Source of the DNA: Cryobacterium ruanii
GTDB lineage: Bacteria > Actinomycetota > Actinomycetes > Actinomycetales > Microbacteriaceae
Direction: 5' to 3'
Assembly: GCF_004404055.1 (NCBI RefSeq)
Contig: NZ_SOHK01000017.1
Coordinates: 248,001-312,000 of the forward strand
DNA: 64,000 bases
The position numbers and the translations under genes are program-made. Below are positions 8,563 through 16,895 of this stretch, piece after piece (positions within the stretch are counted from its first letter, which is position 1; each line of letters begins with the position of its first letter). The notes beneath the pieces are model-generated. The model was not told where the DNA came from, made no database searches, and saw nothing but the letters and a program-made list of their open reading frames with translations.

Positions 8563-8598
8563 CGGGTCGCACTGATTTTATGGTGCGGCCCGCTTTTT
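8563..8598 (+). terminator. rho-independent terminator of the sugar ABC operon
   Basis: The arms are GCGGGTCGCAC (8563-8573) and GTGCGGCCCGC (8583-8593), 11 bp with a single G-U type pair and a 9-nt loop, followed by TTTTT. It insulates the operon from the heat-shock promoter downstream. Confidence 0.8.
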
Positions 8599-8636
8599 CA
8601 TGTCTGCCGTCACGCGGACGGGGACCGTTAACCGTC

Positions 8637-8663
8637 AAAGTTGAGTCACTCACACTCAACTTT
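8637..8663. promoter_or_regulatory. HAIR-like HspR operator, distal copy
   Basis: A perfect inverted repeat with 10-bp arms AAAGTTGAGT and ACTCAACTTT around a 7-nt spacer. The inner 7-7-7 core GTTGAGT-N7-ACTCAAC differs by one symmetric base from the HspR-associated consensus CTTGAGT-N7-ACTCAAG. It lies 116 bp before dnaK. Confidence 0.7.
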
Positions 8664-8702
8664 CAGCTACAGAAATTGACAGCCCTTGAGTGCGCTGGAA
8701 TA

Positions 8703-8723
8703 CTTGAGTCATCGAGGCTCAAG
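8703..8723. promoter_or_regulatory. HAIR operator for HspR, proximal copy
   Basis: CTTGAGT (8703-8709), a 7-nt spacer, then GCTCAAG (8717-8723): one mismatch to the HAIR consensus. A further CTTGAGT half-site lies at 8685-8691 in direct orientation. Together with the 8637 repeat this gives a three-part HspR control region in front of dnaK. Confidence 0.82.
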
Positions 8724-8778
8724 TCTTGAGACCACTTTTGACGTTCATTTCGCATCTGATTGAAGGAGAACAACCCAC

Positions 8779-10653
8779 ATGGCTCGTGCAGTAGGTATTG
8801 ACCTCGGAACCACCAACTCTGTGGTGGCCGTGCTCGAAGGCGGAGAACCCACCGTCATCGCCAACGCTGAAGGCTTGCGCACCACCCCCTCGGTGGTCGC
8901 GTTCACCAAGGACGGCGAAGTGCTCGTCGGAGAAACCGCCAAGCGTCAGAACGTCACCAACGTCGACCGCACCATCTCCAGCGTCAAGCGCCACATGGGC
9001 ACCGACTGGAACGTCGCCATCGACGATAAGAAGTACACCCCACAGGAGATTTCGGCGCGTATCCTCGCCAAGCTCAAGCGTGACGCCGAGCAGTACCTGG
9101 GCGAGAAGGTCACCGACGCTGTCGTGACCGTGCCCGCATACTTCAACGACGCCGAGCGCCAGGCCACCAAGGAGGCCGGCGAGATCGCCGGACTCAACGT
9201 GCTGCGCATCATCAACGAGCCGACTGCCGCCGCGCTCGCCTACGGCCTCGACAAGGGCAAGGAAGACGAGCTCATTCTGGTCTTCGACCTCGGAGGCGGA
9301 ACCTTCGACGTGTCGCTGCTCGAGGTCGGCAAGGACGACGACTTCTCCACCATCCAGGTGCGCTCGACGGCCGGCGACAACCGCCTCGGCGGCGACGACT
9401 GGGACCAGCGCATCGTTGATCACCTCATTAAGCGCTTCAAGGAGACCACCGGCGTCGACGTCTCGAAGGACAAGATCGCCAAGCAGCGTCTCAAGGAAGC
9501 CGCCGAGCAGGCCAAGAAGGAACTCTCCTCGAGCATGTCGACGAGCATCCAGCTGCCCTACCTGTCGCTGACCGAAAACGGCCCGGCCAACCTCGACGAG
9601 ACGCTTACCCGCGCCCAGTTCGAGAAGATGACCGAAGACCTGCTCGACCGCACCAAGAAGCCCTTCCAGGACGTCATCCGTGAGGCCGGCGTCAAGGTCG
9701 GCGACATCGCCCACGTCGTTCTCGTCGGTGGTTCCACCCGCATGCCCGCCGTCTACGAGCTCGTCAAGAGCGAGACCGGCGGCAAGGACCCGAACAAGGG
9801 CGTCAACCCGGACGAGGTCGTCGCCGTCGGTGCAGCACTGCAGGCCGGCGTACTGAAGGGCGAGCGCAAGGACGTTCTGCTGATCGACGTCACCCCACTG
9901 AGCCTCGGCATCGAAACCAAGGGCGGCATCATGACGCGCCTGATCGAGCGCAACACGGCCATCCCGACCAAGCGCAGCGAAACCTTCACCACGGCCGACG
10001 ACAACCAGCCGTCCGTCGCAATCCAGGTGTTCCAGGGCGAGCGCGAGTTCACCCGCGATAACAAGAACCTCGGAACCTTCGAGCTCACCGGCATCGCGCC
10101 GGCACCGCGCGGAATTCCGCAGGTCGAGGTCACTTTCGACATCGACGCCAACGGCATCGTGCACGTGTCTGCCAAGGACAAGGGCACCGGAACCGAGCAG
10201 TCGATGACCATCACGGGCGGTTCCTCGCTCGCGAAGGAAGACATCGAGCGCATGGTGCGCGAGGGTGAAGAGCACGCCGCCGAAGACAAGCGCCTGCGTG
10301 AAGTCGCCGAGACCCGCAATACGGCCGAGCAGCTCGCCTACTCGATCGAGAAGTTGATCAAGGACAACGTCGACAAATTGCCCGAAGACGTGAAGAATGA
10401 GGTGCAGGCCGATGTCGACGCCCTCAAGTCCGCTCTCGCCGGTGACGACGACGACGCGGTGAAGACCGCGTTCGACAAGCTCAACGAAAGCCAGGGCAAG
10501 CTCGGCGAAGCCATCTACAAGTCCAGCCAGGCGGATGCCGCGGCCGGCTCCGACGAGGCCGGCGCCGACGAGACTGGCGCCGACGAGAACAAAGACGAAG
10601 ACGTTGTCGACGCCGAGGTTGTTGACGACGACGACGACGACAAGAAGAAGTAG
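8779..10653 (+). CDS. dnaK: chaperone protein DnaK (Hsp70)
   Basis: Hsp70 binds exposed hydrophobic peptides in an ATP-driven cycle with DnaJ and GrpE. At 624 aa it has the usual length. The ATPase domain opens with [14 protein letters not shown], the adenosine motif region is [12 protein letters not shown] near 142-153, and [15 protein letters not shown] near 171-185 is the phosphate-2 loop. The substrate-binding domain includes [17 protein letters not shown] near 370-386. The tail is Ala/Glu/Asp rich and ends [17 protein letters not shown] lies upstream of ATG. It heads the operon dnaK-grpE-dnaJ-hspR, controlled through the HAIR repeats at 8637-8723. Confidence 0.98.
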   Translation: MARAVGIDLGTTNSVVAVLEGGEPTVIANAEGLRTTPSVVAFTKDGEVLVGETAKRQNVTNVDRTISSVKRHMGTDWNVAIDDKKYTPQEISARILAKLKRDAEQYLGEKVTDAVVTVPAYFNDAERQATKEAGEIAGLNVLRIINEPTAAALAYGLDKGKEDELILVFDLGGGTFDVSLLEVGKDDDFSTIQVRSTAGDNRLGGDDWDQRIVDHLIKRFKETTGVDVSKDKIAKQRLKEAAEQAKKELSSSMSTSIQLPYLSLTENGPANLDETLTRAQFEKMTEDLLDRTKKPFQDVIREAGVKVGDIAHVVLVGGSTRMPAVYELVKSETGGKDPNKGVNPDEVVAVGAALQAGVLKGERKDVLLIDVTPLSLGIETKGGIMTRLIERNTAIPTKRSETFTTADDNQPSVAIQVFQGEREFTRDNKNLGTFELTGIAPAPRGIPQVEVTFDIDANGIVHVSAKDKGTGTEQSMTITGGSSLAKEDIERMVREGEEHAAEDKRLREVAETRNTAEQLAYSIEKLIKDNVDKLPEDVKNEVQADVDALKSALAGDDDDAVKTAFDKLNESQGKLGEAIYKSSQADAAAGSDEAGADETGADENKDEDVVDAEVVDDDDDDKKK

Positions 10654-10662
10654 GCCGCAACA

Positions 10663-11301
10663 ATGGCTGATAAGAAAGACCCGGACAAGAAGTACGAAGG
10701 CGAGTCTGCTGCGGGGGTGCCCGATGACGGCACCGCCGCGGCAGGCGCGGCGCCCGACGAGACGGAGCCCGATGCGGAATCCGCCGTTGACGGTGCTGCT
10801 GCAGCCTCGGCCGACGGTATCGAAGAAGACGAGCTAACCGTTCAGGACATTTTGGACGCGGCGGAGCGTGAAGTGGCCGAGCCGACGAGCGAACACCTCG
10901 CCGACCTCAAGCGCGTGACGGCCGAGTACGCTAACTACCGTCGCCGCACCGAAGCCAACCGTGCCATCGAGAAAGAGCGCGTCACCGGGGATATCGTCAA
11001 GGTGCTGATTCCAGTGCTCGACGACATCTACCGTGCCGAGAAGCACGGCGATCTCGTGCCCGATTCCGCTTTCGCCACGATCGCAGCCAAGCTGCGCTCG
11101 AGCGTCGAACGCCTCGGCCTGACCTCGTTCGGCACGGTCGGCGACCCGTTCGACCCGACCATGCACGAGGCGATCTTCCAGCAACCGAGTGCGGCCGTCG
11201 ACACCGAAACCGTCGGCGACGTCGCGGAGACGGGGTACTACCTCGGCTCCACGCTGCTGCGCGCGGCCAAGGTCGTCGTTCAGGTACCGAGCGATGGCTA
11301 G
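10663..11301 (+). CDS. grpE: nucleotide exchange factor GrpE
   Basis: GrpE releases ADP from DnaK. The 212-aa protein has a long acidic, Ala-rich N-terminus (residues 1-55). The coiled-coil block LADLKRVTAEYANYRRRTEAN near 79-99 is the family signature. The C-terminal beta-wing ends DVAETGYYLGSTLLRAAKVVV, with the typical GY.L....LR pattern. It starts 9 nt after dnaK and its stop overlaps the start of dnaJ by 8 nt, so the three chaperone genes are translationally linked. Confidence 0.96.
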   Translation: MADKKDPDKKYEGESAAGVPDDGTAAAGAAPDETEPDAESAVDGAAAASADGIEEDELTVQDILDAAEREVAEPTSEHLADLKRVTAEYANYRRRTEANRAIEKERVTGDIVKVLIPVLDDIYRAEKHGDLVPDSAFATIAAKLRSSVERLGLTSFGTVGDPFDPTMHEAIFQQPSAAVDTETVGDVAETGYYLGSTLLRAAKVVVQVPSDG

Positions 11302-12295
11302 CCAAGACTGGTTCGACAAGGACTTCTACAAGGTTCTCGGAGTGTCGAAAGATGTCACGCCGGCCGAGTTGAAGAAGGCGTATCGCAAACTCGCTCGAAA
11401 GTACCACCCGGACTCCAACCCGGGGAACCCCGCCGCTGAGGCGAAGTTCAAGGAGCTGAGTGAGGCGCACTCGGTGCTGAACGATGCAGCGCAGCGCAAG
11501 GAATATGACGCCGTGCGGGCCATGGGCAGCGGGGCGCGGTTCGCCGCGCCCGGCGGGCGCGCCCAAAGCGGCGGATTCGAGGACGCTTTCGGAGGCATGT
11601 TCGGCGGCGGAAGCCGCCAGCAAAGTTATACCTTCGAGCAGGGCGGCTTCGACGATATCCTCGGGGGTATGTTCGGCAGAGGTGGCGGCGGAGGGGGCGG
11701 CTTCGGCAACCCGACCGGCGGCTACCGAGGGTCGGGCGCGCCCACCAGGGGCCGCGACGTCATCGCGTCGACAACCATCGATTTCATCACGGCCACCCAG
11801 GGCGACCAGATCAGCCTGCAGACCCAGGACGGCCGACCGATCAAGGTCAAGATTCCGGCCGGAGTCGCCGATGGGCAGAAGATTCGCCTACGTGGCAAGG
11901 GCCAGCCCAGCCCCGACGGGGGAGAATCCGGCGATATCGTGCTGACGATCACCGTGCGGAAGCATCCGGTGTTCGAACGTGACGGACTCAATTTGCGTGT
12001 GACCGTTCCGGTGACCTTCGTCGAGGCCAGTCTCGGCGCGACGATCGAGGTACCCACCCTCGGCGGCAGCCCCGTCAAGCTGCGCGTTGCTCCCGGTACT
12101 CCCGGTGGCCGCGTGTTGCGCGTCAAGGGTCGCGGAGTGACCACGGCCAAGGGCACGGGCGACCTGCTCGCGGTCGTGCAGGTCGCAGTGCCCTCTCACC
12201 TGTCGAAAGATGCAGAGGAAAAGCTCGCCGCGTTCGCCGAAGCGCTGCCCAAGGAAAACCCGCGCGATGAACTGATCGCGCGGGCGAAGGGCTAG
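11294..12295 (+). CDS. dnaJ: DnaJ-type co-chaperone without zinc finger (CbpA-like architecture)
   Basis: A 333-aa Hsp40 that stimulates DnaK ATPase. The J domain (residues 1-75) has YHPDSNPG with the essential HPD. A long Gly/Phe region follows (about 78-145, rich in GGMFGG and GRGGGGGGGF). It then goes straight into the two C-terminal beta-barrels (IASTTIDFITATQGDQISL and VKIPAGVADGQKIRLRGKG). No CxxCxGxG repeats are present, so this is the type II (CbpA-like) layout although it occupies the dnaJ1 place in the operon. The start ATG 11294 is inside the end of grpE. hspR follows after 2 nt. Confidence 0.92.
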   Translation: MASQDWFDKDFYKVLGVSKDVTPAELKKAYRKLARKYHPDSNPGNPAAEAKFKELSEAHSVLNDAAQRKEYDAVRAMGSGARFAAPGGRAQSGGFEDAFGGMFGGGSRQQSYTFEQGGFDDILGGMFGRGGGGGGGFGNPTGGYRGSGAPTRGRDVIASTTIDFITATQGDQISLQTQDGRPIKVKIPAGVADGQKIRLRGKGQPSPDGGESGDIVLTITVRKHPVFERDGLNLRVTVPVTFVEASLGATIEVPTLGGSPVKLRVAPGTPGGRVLRVKGRGVTTAKGTGDLLAVVQVAVPSHLSKDAEEKLAAFAEALPKENPRDELIARAKG

Positions 12296-12297
12296 TC

Positions 12298-12711
12298 ATG
12301 GACGAGACCACCCGGGTTTTCGTGATTTCCACGGCCGCTGAGCTTGCGGGAATGCACCCGCAAACCTTGCGCCAATACGATCGCCTGGGGCTCGTCAGCC
12401 CGGAACGCACCCCCGGCAAGAGCCGCCGCTATTCCATGCTCGACGTGGCAAAGCTCCGTGAAATTGCGTTCTTGGGCTCGGAAGGTGTGAGTTTGGAAGG
12501 CATCCGTCGTATCCTCGAACTCGAGGACCACGTGCGCGGGCTCGAAAATCGCCTGCGCGAGTTGGAATCGACGCTCGCCGACGAACTGCTGAACCGACCG
12601 GGCCGCCGCGTTTTCGCGGCTGGCTCGGCCGGCGACGTCATTTCGATGAAGGCGGGCACCCGCACCAGGCGCAGCAACCAGATTGTCATCTGGCGGCAGC
12701 CCAGACCATAG
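12298..12711 (+). CDS. hspR: heat-shock repressor HspR (MerR family)
   Basis: A 137-aa MerR-type regulator that represses dnaK and clpB operons by binding HAIR repeats, with DnaK as co-repressor in Streptomyces and mycobacteria. The winged helix is VISTAAELAGMHPQTLRQYD near 10-29, followed by RLGLVSPERTPGKSRRYS. A coiled coil (LEDHVRGLENRLRELESTLA) and a basic tail (TRTRRSNQIVIWRQPRP) complete it. It is the last gene of the operon, giving negative feedback; matching repeats lie upstream of dnaK and clpB in this same window. Confidence 0.95.
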   Translation: MDETTRVFVISTAAELAGMHPQTLRQYDRLGLVSPERTPGKSRRYSMLDVAKLREIAFLGSEGVSLEGIRRILELEDHVRGLENRLRELESTLADELLNRPGRRVFAAGSAGDVISMKAGTRTRRSNQIVIWRQPRP

Positions 12712-12775
12712 TCAGCTCCATGTTTTTGTTTCACAGCACGAACTAGTTGCACCAGCACCACTTTCAGGGGGAACC

Positions 12776-13966
12776 ATGTCCGAATCGGGCACGAATGACC
12801 AGTCCGCGCCGCGGAACACCAATATGCCGGCGAAGGACAGCGTGAACGAATTCGATTTCGACCGTCTGCGTCGCCGTCCTGATATCGAGGCGGAGAACCT
12901 CTTTGCCGTCGACGCGAGTGACCGCCTCATCCTTGATGAGGCGGCCGGCGCACTCGCCGCCTACCGTTCCGGTGGGGTCGTCGTGCTCGAGGACCGCTAT
13001 GGCGCTCTCACCCTCGGCGCCGCAGCTCTGCACGACGCCCGCGGCATTCGCGTTTACCAGGACGCACTTTCGGGCGAATACGCGCTCGACAGCAACGCCT
13101 CCGGCGTCAACCTGACGGATGCCTACCGCTCACTGCCGCTCGGCGAAGAACTACTCAAAGACGCCCACGTCGTGCTGCTGCAGCTGCCGAGGAGCCTCGA
13201 TGCGCTCGACGAGATCGCCGGCGCGATCGCAAAGTACGCCGCTGGCGACGTGATCGTCTTCGCCGGTGGGCGCATCAAACACATGACCGTGAGCATGAAT
13301 GAGGTGCTGCGCCGCCATTTCGGCGCTCTCAACGTGCGCCCGGCCCGCCAGAAGTCCCGTGTGCTCATCGCCTCATCGCCGTTGTCCACATCAACGAGCG
13401 ACTGGCCCCGCAACGAGCGCCACGACGACTTCGACCTCACCGTGCGCGGCCACGGCGGCGTGTTCGCCGGAACCAGCATCGACATCGGCACGCGGGCCCT
13501 GCTCGAGGTTCTTGACCGCATGAAGCCCGACGCCGAGCGCGCCATTGACCTCGGCTGCGGCACCGGCGTGCTCGCCGCGGCGCTGGCAGCCCAGCGCCCG
13601 CTGCTGCAGGTGCTCGCGACGGACCAGTCGGCCGTTGCCGTCGCATCCGCTCGCGCAACCGTCGACGCCAACGCACTCGCCGATCGCGTTACCGTGGTGC
13701 GCGCCGACGGTCTATCCGGCCAGGCGGACAACTCGGCCGATCTGATTCTGCTCAACCCGCCGTTCCATATCGGAGCGTCCGTGCACGCCGGCCTCGCTGA
13801 AAAACTGTTCATCGACGCAGCGCGCGTGCTTGCACCCGGCGGCGAACTGTGGACGGTGTGGAACACGCACCTCGGCTACCGACCCACCCTTACCCGGATA
13901 GTCGGTTCGACCCGCCAGGTCGGCCGAAACACCAAGTTCACAGTGACGGTGTCCACCGGCCGCTGA
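12776..13966 (+). CDS. class I SAM-dependent methyltransferase, RlmG/RsmC-like
   Basis: A 396-aa protein with two halves, as in the rRNA guanine-N2 methyltransferases RlmG and RsmC. The N-terminal half is a degenerate Rossmann-like domain (GGVVVLEDRYGALTLGAAAL). The C-terminal half is catalytic: SAM motif I AIDLGCGTGVLAAALAA near 256-272, and LILLNPPFHIG near 326-336, where NPPF is the motif that contacts the target base. AGGGGG precedes the ATG at 12776; a longer in-frame start at 12683 would overlap hspR. Specificity for a given rRNA position is not shown by the sequence. Confidence 0.82.
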   Translation: MSESGTNDQSAPRNTNMPAKDSVNEFDFDRLRRRPDIEAENLFAVDASDRLILDEAAGALAAYRSGGVVVLEDRYGALTLGAAALHDARGIRVYQDALSGEYALDSNASGVNLTDAYRSLPLGEELLKDAHVVLLQLPRSLDALDEIAGAIAKYAAGDVIVFAGGRIKHMTVSMNEVLRRHFGALNVRPARQKSRVLIASSPLSTSTSDWPRNERHDDFDLTVRGHGGVFAGTSIDIGTRALLEVLDRMKPDAERAIDLGCGTGVLAAALAAQRPLLQVLATDQSAVAVASARATVDANALADRVTVVRADGLSGQADNSADLILLNPPFHIGASVHAGLAEKLFIDAARVLAPGGELWTVWNTHLGYRPTLTRIVGSTRQVGRNTKFTVTVSTGR

Positions 13967-13980
13967 CGCTTCGGCGTTGG

Positions 13981-14574
13981 TCAGACGGCTAGGAGCGACT
14001 CGCCGTTCAGTACGTCGAGCTGCCACGTTGTCGCGCCATCGGCGTGTACGTGGTGGTGATGCACGAGGTTGAGCGTGGCGTTAGTGATGCTGCCGATGCG
14101 TTGGTCGAGCGCGTGCGCGAGGCTCAGACGAATGAGGGTGCCGTGTGCGACCACGATGATGCGCGCACCAGGATGTTGCTCGGCCAGCTGTTGCAGGGCA
14201 TCGATCCCGCGCGCCGCGACAGCCGCCTCGGTCTCAGCGCCGCGGAAACCGCCGGGAAAACGCAGGGCGTCGAGCTCTGCTCCCGCGGTGAGGCCCTCGG
14301 CTGGCCCATAATCGCGCTCGATCAGGTCCGGAACACGCTGGGCAACGTCGAGCCCGAGCTGTTCACCGATCAAGTCGGCGGTTTCGGCCGCACGGGACAG
14401 CGGAGACGAGACGATGAAATCCCAGTCGTAGCGTTTCAGGGGGGCGACGGCATCCACGGCCTGGCCGCGCCCCACGTCGTTGAGCGGAATATCGGTGGCT
14501 CCCTGGATGCGCGCGGCCGCATTCCAATCGGTCTGGCCGTGGCGGATGAGGGCGAAGGTCGTCGTCGTGGTCAT
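13981..14574 (-). CDS. histidine phosphatase / phosphoglycerate mutase-like protein
   Basis: A 197-aa member of the histidine phosphatase superfamily. LIRHGQTDWNAAARIQGATD near 8-27 carries the catalytic RHG, VSSPLSRAAETAD near 56-68 the second Arg, ERDYGPAEG the Glu region, and VVAHGTLIRL near 143-152 the second catalytic His. Such proteins include broad-specificity phosphatases and alpha-ribazole phosphatase; the substrate is not clear. The start at 14574 begins just before the RHG motif as usual; a CAGAAT hexamer 6 nt upstream may be a leaderless -10. It converges on the methyltransferase gene. Confidence 0.85.
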   Translation of the reverse strand: MTTTTTFALIRHGQTDWNAAARIQGATDIPLNDVGRGQAVDAVAPLKRYDWDFIVSSPLSRAAETADLIGEQLGLDVAQRVPDLIERDYGPAEGLTAGAELDALRFPGGFRGAETEAAVAARGIDALQQLAEQHPGARIIVVAHGTLIRLSLAHALDQRIGSITNATLNLVHHHHVHADGATTWQLDVLNGESLLAV

Positions 14575-14672
14575 CCGTCTATTCTGCCTGGGCGAACTGG
14601 GAGTGTAGGGTCGACGCGGGTACGCAGTCAAGCGCGGCCTGCACCTACCGGCGTGGTGCCCGATCGGTGAGT

Positions 14673-15335
14673 TCAGGCCGAGGCGATTGCGCCCGTGCGC
14701 GTGGCCCTAGCGAGGTTCTCGATCAGTTCGCGCTTGTTTTGACGGATGACATAGGCAGGCTGGTCGCGCTCGACGCGCCAGCTTTCCGAAAGCGGGCCGA
14801 CGTTGACCGTATCGAAGCCGAGCTGTTCGTAGAGCTTCGTGACGAACTCGGTGGCCTCGTCGAAGTTGCTGGAAGTGGCCAGGGCGCGACGGTTAGGGGT
14901 GCCGGCGGGTGTTCCATCGGTGGTGATGTCCGGGGCCATGATGTGGTTGAATCCCTTGCCAACCTTGCTGGTCGGAAGGTGACGCTGCAACATCTCAGAG
15001 ACAGTGTCTACGCCGGTGTCGAGGCCGATGAATGTGCCATCGCGGTCGGGGTAGTAATTGTTCGTATCGATCACGATCTTGCCGGCCAATGGTTCGACCG
15101 GAATGGCTTCGTATGCCCGCAAGGGTACGGTTACGATCGCCACGTCCGCTGCCGCGGCTGCTTCTGCGGCCGTCGCGGCACGCGCCTTCGGTCCCAATTC
15201 CGCAATGAGGTCCGTGAGGGTTTCGGGTGCGCGTGAGTTGCTGATGACGACGTCGTATCCGACGGAGATCGCGGATCGAGCGAGCTGGCTACCGATGTGA
15301 CCGGCGCCGATGATGCCCAGTGTCTGAATATTCAT
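14673..15335 (-). CDS. NADP(H)/F420-dependent oxidoreductase-like dinucleotide-binding protein
   Basis: A 220-aa protein of the COG2085 type, related to archaeal F420H2:NADP oxidoreductase. The Rossmann start TLGIIGAGHIGSQLARSAIS contains GAGHIG (10-15), and VVISNSRAPETL near 30-41 fits an NADP-type 2'-phosphate site. KIVIDTNNYYPDRDG near 87-101 is typical of the family, in which the equivalent stretch lines the F420/substrate pocket. Whether it uses F420 is inference; the presence of an F420 locus at 49-56 kb makes it plausible. It stands alone between a phosphatase and a membrane protein. Confidence 0.7.
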   Translation of the reverse strand: MNIQTLGIIGAGHIGSQLARSAISVGYDVVISNSRAPETLTDLIAELGPKARAATAAEAAAAADVAIVTVPLRAYEAIPVEPLAGKIVIDTNNYYPDRDGTFIGLDTGVDTVSEMLQRHLPTSKVGKGFNHIMAPDITTDGTPAGTPNRRALATSSNFDEATEFVTKLYEQLGFDTVNVGPLSESWRVERDQPAYVIRQNKRELIENLARATRTGAIASA

Positions 15336-15416
15336 GTTCGCTTTAACCTCAGTTCAGCCGAAATGATTCCCTGCGTCCGAACCGTTTCGTTCCCAACCCG
15401 ATTGACGAATTGCGTA

Positions 15417-16730
15417 TTAGTCGGCCTGAACGTTCAGCGTGTTGTGTGCGTCGACCATTGCTCGCGGCGTCCTGCCGGCCGAAACGGCCAACTTTGCGAG
15501 GGCCACGATCGACCAGCCCATCAGTGCGGCGAGCAGCGCATTGCGCGCCGTCAGCAGCAGCAGGGAGAACAGGTCGCCGTCGATGAGGGGCAGGTAGAAA
15601 ATGGGAAAGATCAGCGTCGTCAGGCCCGAGATGGCCAGCATCAGCACAGCGGGCACCCGCCACTCGGCCCAGCTTCGGCCAGCACCGACCGCGACTACCG
15701 GCACCAGCCACAACATGTATTGCGGTGAACCGACCTTATTGAAGGCGATGAACGCGCTGACCAGGGCAAGGGCTCCGAGCAGCAGTAACTGGTTGGCATC
15801 CGCTCGCCGATGCTGGGTGATGAGGATGAGCACGAAAATCGCCGCGATGGCGCCAAACATGGCCGGCGTCATCAGGGAAGCGACCAGGTCGGTGCCGGGT
15901 CCGCTCACCTCACGGGTGGCTATTGCAAAATTCTCGTAGATGACCGTGCCATGGTGGCCGAGCGTGGCCAGCCACACCCACGGGGTGGTGATGGGCGCCT
16001 CGAGTTGCAGGGCGCGGTCGGTCTGTTCCGTGATGAATCCGGTGAGAAATTGCAGTCCTCCCAGCAGCCAGACGGATGCTGCCACTCCGGCCGACAGCGC
16101 AGCCCCTGTGAGCAGGACCGTACGGCGGCGGGGCGATACCGTGATCACGGCGAGCATGACAGCGGCCGGCCAAACCTTGATCCAGGTGGCGAGAGTGAGG
16201 AAGGCTGTGGCCACAACCGGACGCCGGGCGAGCAGCACAAGGCCGACGATGACGAGTGGAGCGGTGATTCCTTCGAGGCGCAGCAGGCCCACCGGGCTGA
16301 GCAGGAACGATGCGAGCATCCAGTACCAGGCCGACTTGAACCCGCTGCGGCGGCGACCCCAGTCGGTGAGCGCCCCGACCGCGACGGCATTGAGCGCGGT
16401 CGTCATCAGAAACCACAGCAATTGATAGACAAGCGGACCGGCGATACTCGCGAACGCGATCGGCAGCATGGCGCCGATGGGATAGACCCAGGCGGTATCG
16501 ATACCTTGCCAGACGCCGTTGTTGAGGCCGAGTTCGGCCCAAGTGCGGTAGAGCGGGAGGTCGCCCAGTACCCGGCCGGTGAGGATGGTGGGGAGCAGAG
16601 CGATGAGGAATATCGTGTGGAGACCGAGGAAGCCGAGCGCCAGGGTACGCGGACGTTGGAGTGTGAGGCGACGGCTCGGGGTCAGCGTGCGAGCCAGGCG
16701 AGCGTCAACCCGATCGAAAATAGTGGACAT
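15417..16730 (-). CDS. GT87-like polytopic membrane glycosyltransferase
   Basis: A 437-aa membrane protein with about ten hydrophobic segments, resembling the glycosyltransferase 87 family (DUF2029), polyprenol-phosphate-mannose-dependent mannosyltransferases of the actinobacterial envelope. The first large loop contains GDLPLYRTWAELGLNNG, where the Asp is in the position of the catalytic residue of GT-C enzymes, and NKVGSPQYMLWLVPVV near 346-361 is the characteristic late motif. The mannosylated acceptor cannot be deduced. It is a single gene followed on the minus strand by the F420-type reductase after 81 nt. Confidence 0.72.
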   Translation of the reverse strand: MSTIFDRVDARLARTLTPSRRLTLQRPRTLALGFLGLHTIFLIALLPTILTGRVLGDLPLYRTWAELGLNNGVWQGIDTAWVYPIGAMLPIAFASIAGPLVYQLLWFLMTTALNAVAVGALTDWGRRRSGFKSAWYWMLASFLLSPVGLLRLEGITAPLVIVGLVLLARRPVVATAFLTLATWIKVWPAAVMLAVITVSPRRRTVLLTGAALSAGVAASVWLLGGLQFLTGFITEQTDRALQLEAPITTPWVWLATLGHHGTVIYENFAIATREVSGPGTDLVASLMTPAMFGAIAAIFVLILITQHRRADANQLLLLGALALVSAFIAFNKVGSPQYMLWLVPVVAVGAGRSWAEWRVPAVLMLAISGLTTLIFPIFYLPLIDGDLFSLLLLTARNALLAALMGWSIVALAKLAVSAGRTPRAMVDAHNTLNVQAD

Positions 16731-16895
16731 AGGACCGTTTCTGCAGGCGCGAGGTGGGGTCGTCGCGTGCAGTCTAGGTGTGCTGGGTGAACTGTTGGTG
16801 TCGGGTCGTGCGCAGAGCGTGCGAAAGACAACCGGGGCGATCGGCGGTTCCGGGCCTGGGCTCGGGCATGGTTCCGCGGAGATACGCGGGAGAGG

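Noticed and set aside
8719..10275. 518-codon open frame on the minus strand opposite dnaK
   Set aside because: It is antisense to a certain gene; its Val/Asp/Gly/Leu-rich repetitive composition is what dnaK codon bias gives in that frame, and it has no recognisable domain.
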